The notes beneath the pieces were generated by a model, which saw nothing but the letters and a program-made list of their open reading frames with translations, was not told the DNA's origin and searched no databases. A stretch of DNA of 9,443 bases from the NCBI GenBank assembly GCA_007131625.1, contig SLQC01000103.1:1-9443 (forward strand), given 5' to 3'. The first letter of the stretch is position 1; the number at the start of each line of letters is the position of its first letter. This DNA comes from Balneolales bacterium. GTDB taxonomy: Bacteria > Bacteroidota > Rhodothermia > Balneolales > Natronogracilivirgulaceae. Position numbers and translations under genes: made by a program. This document shows, piece by piece, positions 4,909 through 9,443 of the stretch.

Positions 4909-7227
4909 TTATTTGATTAACAGCATCTGCTTGCTCGTGGAGTACGATTCTGTTTGAAGTCTGTACAGGTACATACCGCTGGACAAACCGGTTGCATCAA
5001 ATGTTACTTCATAAATTCCAGGGCTTTTGTTTTCGTTTACCAGGATTGCCAACCGCTGTCCCATAGCGTTGTACACTTCCAACCGTACATAGGCAGGTTT
5101 CGGTACGGAGTAACGGATCTGTGTCACCGGATTGAAGGGATTCGGATAATTTTGAGCCAAATCAAATTCTTCGGGTAGTTCATGCCGGTCGGGATGACGT
5201 GCAGAAGTAATGATTTTATCCTGTGACTGAACCCCGGTTCTCCGGTTGTTACCCATGTCGGTGCTCCATAAGGATGACCGTGCAACGGCTTCGTCCGTTA
5301 TTTGCCTTTCACCGGTCGTTTTCAAATTACCGGCCATTTCATCCACCGGATCGTGAACCCGGATTACCTGACCGCCCCGGCTGCCGATGTAGAGAGATTC
5401 ATTGGCATACAGCATCGACCGGGAGGGGTTTTCGGCAAAGGAAAACTGCCAGTTTACCGAACCCTGCCGCGGGTCAATGGAATAGACAATTCCCTGCTGG
5501 TCGGCGACATACAGCCGTCCGTCACCCAGAGCGGGTGTTGTTGATACGGGATTGTGAAGTGAGATGTTCCAAATTTCACCGCCGGATTCGGCATCCAATT
5601 TGGTTATGCCACCCACTTCATCGGCAATATATATGTGATTATAGGCATCAATGACCGGGGAGGCTGAAAGGGTGCCGTCAAATTCCACTCGCCATTGTTC
5701 GTCCACACCCTGACGGTCGAAATGCATCGACACCAGTTCGTTGGACCCCATTACCGCATAGGCATGACCCGGCAGGCCGAGCGACAGGTTGGCGGTAATA
5801 TCTGCACCCAGATCATGCTCCCAAAGGTGCGGAGGTTCCTGGTCGGATTCCAGGTCCAGTCCGTACACGGTGCCCCCGGAGGAGGCAACCAGCATGATGC
5901 GACTGGCGCTGACCACCGGTGAATGACGAACCGGCGCATCGGCAAAAAAGCTCCACCGGCTGGATCCGCTCAAGCGATCCAAGGCAATCACATTGCGATT
6001 TTCCACCCCGATATAAACCGTACCGGTGATTGAATCCACGGCCGGCGTGGCGGAGATCTGTCCGCCCACCGCGGCATTCCACAACGGCGCTCCGTTTTTA
6101 TTGAAGGCATACATTGTGCTATTGGTTGAACCGATGTAAAAGCTCGAATCATAGGCGATGGATCCGGAGGCCAGCAGTTCACCCTCCACACTCAATGAGA
6201 ACCGCTCCTGCAACGATGCGTCCATACTGTACACGGCATCGCCTGAAACTGGAAGCACCAGAAAATCATCGCCCATCATGCTGAATCCGGAAAATACCGT
6301 TCCGTCGTAGGATGATTCGGTAACGGTCATCACCACTTCCTTCATGGTGGTGAACGGTGATGCAAGTGTCCAGATGCCGGTGCTTACCTCGTTGTGAGCC
6401 TGGACCCGCCAGTAGTACGACTGTTCATGGTCCAGCGAATTGCCAATCGTCACGGACGTTCCATCGACCAGCGTATCCACGAGGATCTGGTCAAATCCCT
6501 CATCTCCGGCAACCTGAACCCGGAATAAGTCGGCCGGTCCGATAAACCAGAATACTTCAGGATGACGGGTGATTTCCTCCCAGCGCAGGGTAGCCGGAAG
6601 CGGTATATCATCGGTCTGATCGGCAGGGTGGATCAATTCCGGTTCTATCGGTGACCCCTCAACCATTCCGCTGCGTTTCAGATCTTCCAGACTTTCCAGC
6701 CATTGTTGATATTCCTCATTATAATGTATTTCATACAGGCCGGTATCATTAAACCATAACACCTTTAAACCGGGATGCCCTGTTCCGGGCGGAAGTGTAC
6801 CTCTGAGTCTCACGTTTCCGCTCAATTTGAGAACTTCCAGATCGTTCAACTCAGTTACACCCTCCAGCAGAAAATAAACGGTATCATAGGAGGAAGACAA
6901 CCTGTTATTGCTCAAATTCAGTATTTTCAAATGTTGCAATTTACCCAGGATACTCCCCAACCAAAGTTCTGCATCTCCGCTTAAATTATTTTCTTCAAGT
7001 TCGATGGCGATGACTCGCATATAGCCGTTAATTTCTTCCAGTTCAATGCCATGCCATTCAGAAACCGGCTGGTCCATCCACCCGGAGCTGTTGTGCCACT
7101 GCGCACCGTTAAAGCTATGAAATAACTGTACCAGTGACGTGGAATCTTCTTGATCAACAGGCTGTGCCGAAACCCGTGTGTCCGTTATTACCTGCATGAT
7201 CATCACTATACACAATGAATGGATCAT
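4909..7227 (-). CDS. Secreted LRR / FN3 / PQQ-propeller protein with T9SS tail
   Basis: A 772-aa exported protein. A signal peptide (1-21, ending VSA) leads to a plant-type leucine-rich-repeat cap (NGAQWHNSSGW...VSEWHGIEL, 40-63) and LRRs (about 68-165, e.g. LKILNLSNNRLS). Residues about 197-293 look like an FN3 domain (YYWRVQAHNE). From about 300 to 640 there are repeated PQQ-type blades, e.g. GTVYIGVENRNVIALDRLSG and RLYVADQQGIVYSIDPRQGS, forming a beta-propeller. The end (688-772) is a complete type A sorting domain from FDLAQNYPNPFNPVT through GLSSGMYLYRL to a basic KQMLLIK, directing T9SS export and surface attachment or release. No catalytic residues were recognised, so a binding or structural role is inferred. 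No clear Shine-Dalgarno precedes ATG 7227. The frame stays open upstream to 7350. Confidence 0.85.
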   Translation of the reverse strand: MIHSLCIVMIMQVITDTRVSAQPVDQEDSTSLVQLFHSFNGAQWHNSSGWMDQPVSEWHGIELEEINGYMRVIAIELEENNLSGDAELWLGSILGKLQHLKILNLSNNRLSSSYDTVYFLLEGVTELNDLEVLKLSGNVRLRGTLPPGTGHPGLKVLWFNDTGLYEIHYNEEYQQWLESLEDLKRSGMVEGSPIEPELIHPADQTDDIPLPATLRWEEITRHPEVFWFIGPADLFRVQVAGDEGFDQILVDTLVDGTSVTIGNSLDHEQSYYWRVQAHNEVSTGIWTLASPFTTMKEVVMTVTESSYDGTVFSGFSMMGDDFLVLPVSGDAVYSMDASLQERFSLSVEGELLASGSIAYDSSFYIGSTNSTMYAFNKNGAPLWNAAVGGQISATPAVDSITGTVYIGVENRNVIALDRLSGSSRWSFFADAPVRHSPVVSASRIMLVASSGGTVYGLDLESDQEPPHLWEHDLGADITANLSLGLPGHAYAVMGSNELVSMHFDRQGVDEQWRVEFDGTLSASPVIDAYNHIYIADEVGGITKLDAESGGEIWNISLHNPVSTTPALGDGRLYVADQQGIVYSIDPRQGSVNWQFSFAENPSRSMLYANESLYIGSRGGQVIRVHDPVDEMAGNLKTTGERQITDEAVARSSLWSTDMGNNRRTGVQSQDKIITSARHPDRHELPEEFDLAQNYPNPFNPVTQIRYSVPKPAYVRLEVYNAMGQRLAILVNENKSPGIYEVTFDATGLSSGMYLYRLQTESYSTSKQMLLIK

Positions 7228-7257
7228 GAGGTTGAATCCATGTAGAAATGCGGGGGC

Positions 7258-7335
7258 GTATTTTTTTGGTTGCCGCCGTGTTTCAATCGTGGTTCCGTTT
7301 TTTACCGGTAAATGGTAACATTTCTGGGCGAGACC
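7258..7335 (-). pseudogene. Out-of-frame remnant of a T9SS sorting tail
   Basis: Directly after the stop of the YWTD gene, the -1 frame reads GLAQKCYHLPVKNGTTIETR and then RQPKKY. Aligned with the intact tail of the downstream neighbour (GLSSGMYLYRLQTESYSTSK, then QML), the Gly-Leu, the Tyr and the late basic cluster fall at matching spacing. This looks like the missing C-terminal end of the upstream sorting domain, shifted out of frame. It has no stop of its own and runs open into the next gene's frame. The match is by eye and short. Confidence 0.4.
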
Positions 7336-9341
7336 TAAAGGCCTGAACCGTCAAAGCGTACATGATGTTCTCCGGGTTCCAGACGTGCGTCGACCAGCCG
7401 GGCTACTTCCCGTCCCATTACGTCATATACAATCAGTGCGGCATGAGCTGATTCCGGCAGGGTAAATCGTATGAGCGTAACGGGGTTGAACGGATTGGGA
7501 TAATTTTGATGGAGTTGGTAACTGACCGGACGATCTTCTATTGGGACTGAAGTTGGTATGCCACTGTTTTCAAATGTAAAAAACGGACGGCCCGGATCTG
7601 ACAGTCCGGTGAAAAGATCTTCTGTTTCCGTACCATCCAGATTTGAACGCCTGATCTTGCCGCTTTCGCGTTCTGTCCAGTACATCTTGCCATTTTCCAC
7701 ATCCATTGTTATTCCCAATGGCTCATCCAGGTCATGGAGTACATCTTCCAAACCGGTCCCATCGAAATTTACCCAGCGTATTTTTCCTGAGACAAGTTCC
7801 GTCCAGTAGATTTGACCTGTTTCATGGTTCAATGCCAAGTCGCTTATCCTTGAACTTAAATCTTCATCCAAAATAACTTCTGCTTCATCTTTGTCAAAAC
7901 GTATCAAAACACGACCGGTATCATTGGAAAATACCGAGCCGTAAATTCTGTCATTAAAAGAATCAACTATAAAAGCACTTTCCAAATCCCCGTGTTCCTT
8001 TAAAGGATTAATCATTCTTTTTGTATCGGATCCATCCGTAGGGGTATATCGTATATGTTGTTCATTTGCAAAACCAGTATACATCCACCAGTACAACTTA
8101 TCGTTATCGCGGTCCAAAAATATTGGACCTTTATACGGTGTTGATGTAGCAATATACTCTCTGATGATTGCTTGCAGGTTTGATCCATTCAGTTCAACTT
8201 TCATGACTTCTCTTGACCAACCGGTAGTCCAGTAAGCTTTTTTTTCCACCGGATCGATGGCAACACTTACCGGATCGTCGAAACCTGCCAGCACTTCTTC
8301 GACATTATTACTATCGGGTGCAGACTGCATAATTCTGTAACCTGCGCTTACATCAGAACCTTCAACCCAATACAGTTTATTGTGCATGGGATTAAAAACT
8401 AAATCATTGGGGTGAAGCCGGATATCAGATGCTGCCACCACGGTATCCGTCACGGTTTCTCCCGGTTTTGCCCGAATTATCCCCCATTGGGCATCATCCG
8501 TCCAGTACAGGTAGTTATCGTTACGATCCAGAGTTAACAGATGCGGTCTGGAGTCAATAACATGTTCCATATCCCGGCCGTCCAACCCTGCCCGATAAAT
8601 CCCGGCTTTCACATCATCAGAGGCTTTCGGAACGGTCCAGTAAATTTGATTCGCCGATTCATCAATTTCAATATCTCCAATTCTCGGGAATCCTTGTTCT
8701 GTTATGACGTCCTCAACCTGACTGCCATCCAGATTCGACCGGTGAATACTGCCAATGCCACCTTCTACCTCTACCCAATACAACTTCTCTTCGTTATGAT
8801 CAATGCGAAACCGTCTAATGCCGGTTACCACATCTTCCAATCCGCTGCCATCCATTCGGACCCGGCGTATGCGCGATGTAGAACCATTTTCAAGCCAATA
8901 GAAGTAACCATTCGGGATATCCACACGCAGCATAAATCGATCCAAAAATGCCGATCCATCACTGATCAGACTGAAAAAATCAGTGCCATCTTGTTGTGGA
9001 TCGCCTTTTCGAAAAATAATGGGATCATCATGATAATGCGGACCATCAATCCAGTATAATTCTCCGTCAACAATGTCGATGGCTACAGGATGGCGTCGTT
9101 CAATGTTCGATAGCGTATCAATGGTCACAGTTTCAACATTACCACGCATCAAGTTTTTGTTTTCGTAATCAAACCAATAGATATGATGATCGGATTCAGC
9201 AATGGTCTGCAGCTGCTCAACGGCAGCCACCTGGTACGGATCTTCCTCGGTTCCCGAGCCTCCGGCAAATTGGGCTAATGCCGGAAGGGCTGCAATCAAC
9301 AGGAATACAACTATGAATATAAAACTCATTTTACATTGCAT
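7335..9341 (-). CDS. Secreted YWTD beta-propeller protein, sorting domain cut short
   Basis: A 668-aa exported protein. A signal peptide (1-24, ending ALAQ) precedes FAGGSGTEEDPYQVAAVEQL (25-44), an opening usually seen before GLUG-type beta-helix repeats. Twelve YWTD-like repeats follow, with the aromatic pair near residues 55, 96, 148, 188, 234, 279, 324, 370, 417, 467, 512 and 554. Many carry the LDL-receptor class B pattern (LYWxE...I.RxNLDGS..EDVI). Twelve fit two six-bladed propellers. These folds usually bind other proteins or sugars; no enzyme motif is seen. The C-terminal T9SS domain starts at QLHQNYPNPFNPVT (610-623) but stops at FDGSGL (663-668), about 24 residues early. Start ATG 9341 fits the signal peptide; ATG at residue 5 is possible. 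It lies 107 bp upstream of the LRR/PQQ gene on the same strand. Confidence 0.82.
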   Translation of the reverse strand: MQCKMSFIFIVVFLLIAALPALAQFAGGSGTEEDPYQVAAVEQLQTIAESDHHIYWFDYENKNLMRGNVETVTIDTLSNIERRHPVAIDIVDGELYWIDGPHYHDDPIIFRKGDPQQDGTDFFSLISDGSAFLDRFMLRVDIPNGYFYWLENGSTSRIRRVRMDGSGLEDVVTGIRRFRIDHNEEKLYWVEVEGGIGSIHRSNLDGSQVEDVITEQGFPRIGDIEIDESANQIYWTVPKASDDVKAGIYRAGLDGRDMEHVIDSRPHLLTLDRNDNYLYWTDDAQWGIIRAKPGETVTDTVVAASDIRLHPNDLVFNPMHNKLYWVEGSDVSAGYRIMQSAPDSNNVEEVLAGFDDPVSVAIDPVEKKAYWTTGWSREVMKVELNGSNLQAIIREYIATSTPYKGPIFLDRDNDKLYWWMYTGFANEQHIRYTPTDGSDTKRMINPLKEHGDLESAFIVDSFNDRIYGSVFSNDTGRVLIRFDKDEAEVILDEDLSSRISDLALNHETGQIYWTELVSGKIRWVNFDGTGLEDVLHDLDEPLGITMDVENGKMYWTERESGKIRRSNLDGTETEDLFTGLSDPGRPFFTFENSGIPTSVPIEDRPVSYQLHQNYPNPFNPVTLIRFTLPESAHAALIVYDVMGREVARLVDARLEPGEHHVRFDGSGL

Positions 9342-9359
9342 AGTTTTTCTCTATTGGGA

Positions 9360-9390
9360 GCAGGGGAAACTCGATGTCCATGACCCCTGC
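9360..9390 (-). terminator. Hairpin between two minus-strand genes
   Basis: GCAGGGG at 9360-9366 and CCCCTGC at 9384-9390 form a perfect 7-bp stem with a 17-nt loop. It lies 16 nt after the stop of the gene at the right edge and 18 nt before the start of the YWTD gene. No U-tract follows on the minus strand, so it may be a weak terminator or a 5' leader structure. Confidence 0.35.
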
Positions 9391-9406
9391 AATATGGTTG
9401 TTCCGA

Positions 9407-9443
9407 TTATTTGATAACGGTCAATTGCCGGGATTGGATATAA
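9407..9443 (-). CDS. 3' end of another gene with a sorting-domain-like tail (partial)
   Basis: Reading leftward from the window edge, the minus strand encodes YIQSRQLTVIK and then TAA (9409-9407). This matches the usual last residues of type A T9SS sorting domains (compare YSTSKQMLLIK in the neighbour at 4909). Only 11 residues are inside the window, so the rest of the protein is unknown. If correct, at least three exported proteins are encoded in a row on this strand. Confidence 0.5.
   Translation of the reverse strand, partial: YIQSRQLTVIK

Noticed and set aside
7325..7345. Programmed frameshift restoring the YWTD sorting domain
   Set aside because: The CTT TAG site resembles an RF2-type +1 shift site, but the tail lies in the -1 frame and there is no X-XXY-YYZ heptamer; mutation or an assembly error is simpler.

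Overview
The window looks like a chromosomal segment from a Balneolota/Rhodothermota-type (Bacteroidota superphylum) bacterium of about 50% GC. The main evidence is three consecutive minus-strand genes that end in, or carry remnants of, a type A type IX secretion (T9SS) sorting domain. Two keep the 'QNYPNPFNPVT' opening typical of these phyla. Assignment below phylum level is inference.

Left part (1-4069). Positions 1-496 hold a plus-strand chain of three very small ORFs (48, 25 and 60 codons). The first two have strong Shine-Dalgarno sequences, and the SD of the first lies inside a possible SD/anti-SD hairpin. I do not recognise any of them. Convergent to this chain, on the minus strand, is a sulfur block read in the order cysE (serine O-acetyltransferase), cysM (cysteine synthase B) and a secreted type I sulfatase. 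CysE makes O-acetylserine and CysM converts it to cysteine. The sulfatase start overlaps the cysM stop (TGATG), so enzymatic sulfate release and cysteine synthesis appear to be co-expressed. Between cysE and cysM lie two short tandem-repeat arrays in apparently opposite orientation, followed by a possible terminator or attenuator just before cysM.

Middle (4070-4908). A 311-bp spacer between divergent cysE and a small four-helix DUF1761-type membrane protein holds two short palindromes but no convincing gene. A GC-rich hairpin without a clear U-tract separates the DUF1761 gene from the convergent gene to its right.

Right part (4909-9443). Two large secreted repeat proteins are read on the minus strand. 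The upstream one (7335-9341) has a 12-repeat YWTD-like propeller region, most simply two six-bladed propellers. The downstream one (4909-7227) combines a leucine-rich repeat cap, an FN3-like domain, a PQQ-type beta-propeller and an intact T9SS sorting domain. The sorting domain of the YWTD protein stops early, and what looks like the missing tail continues in another frame after an imperfect 8-bp duplication. The last 37 bases carry the end of another minus-strand gene, again with a sorting-domain-like tail. This half therefore looks like a tandem set of exported surface or extracellular proteins.

All family calls rest on motif recognition by eye; no database search was possible.
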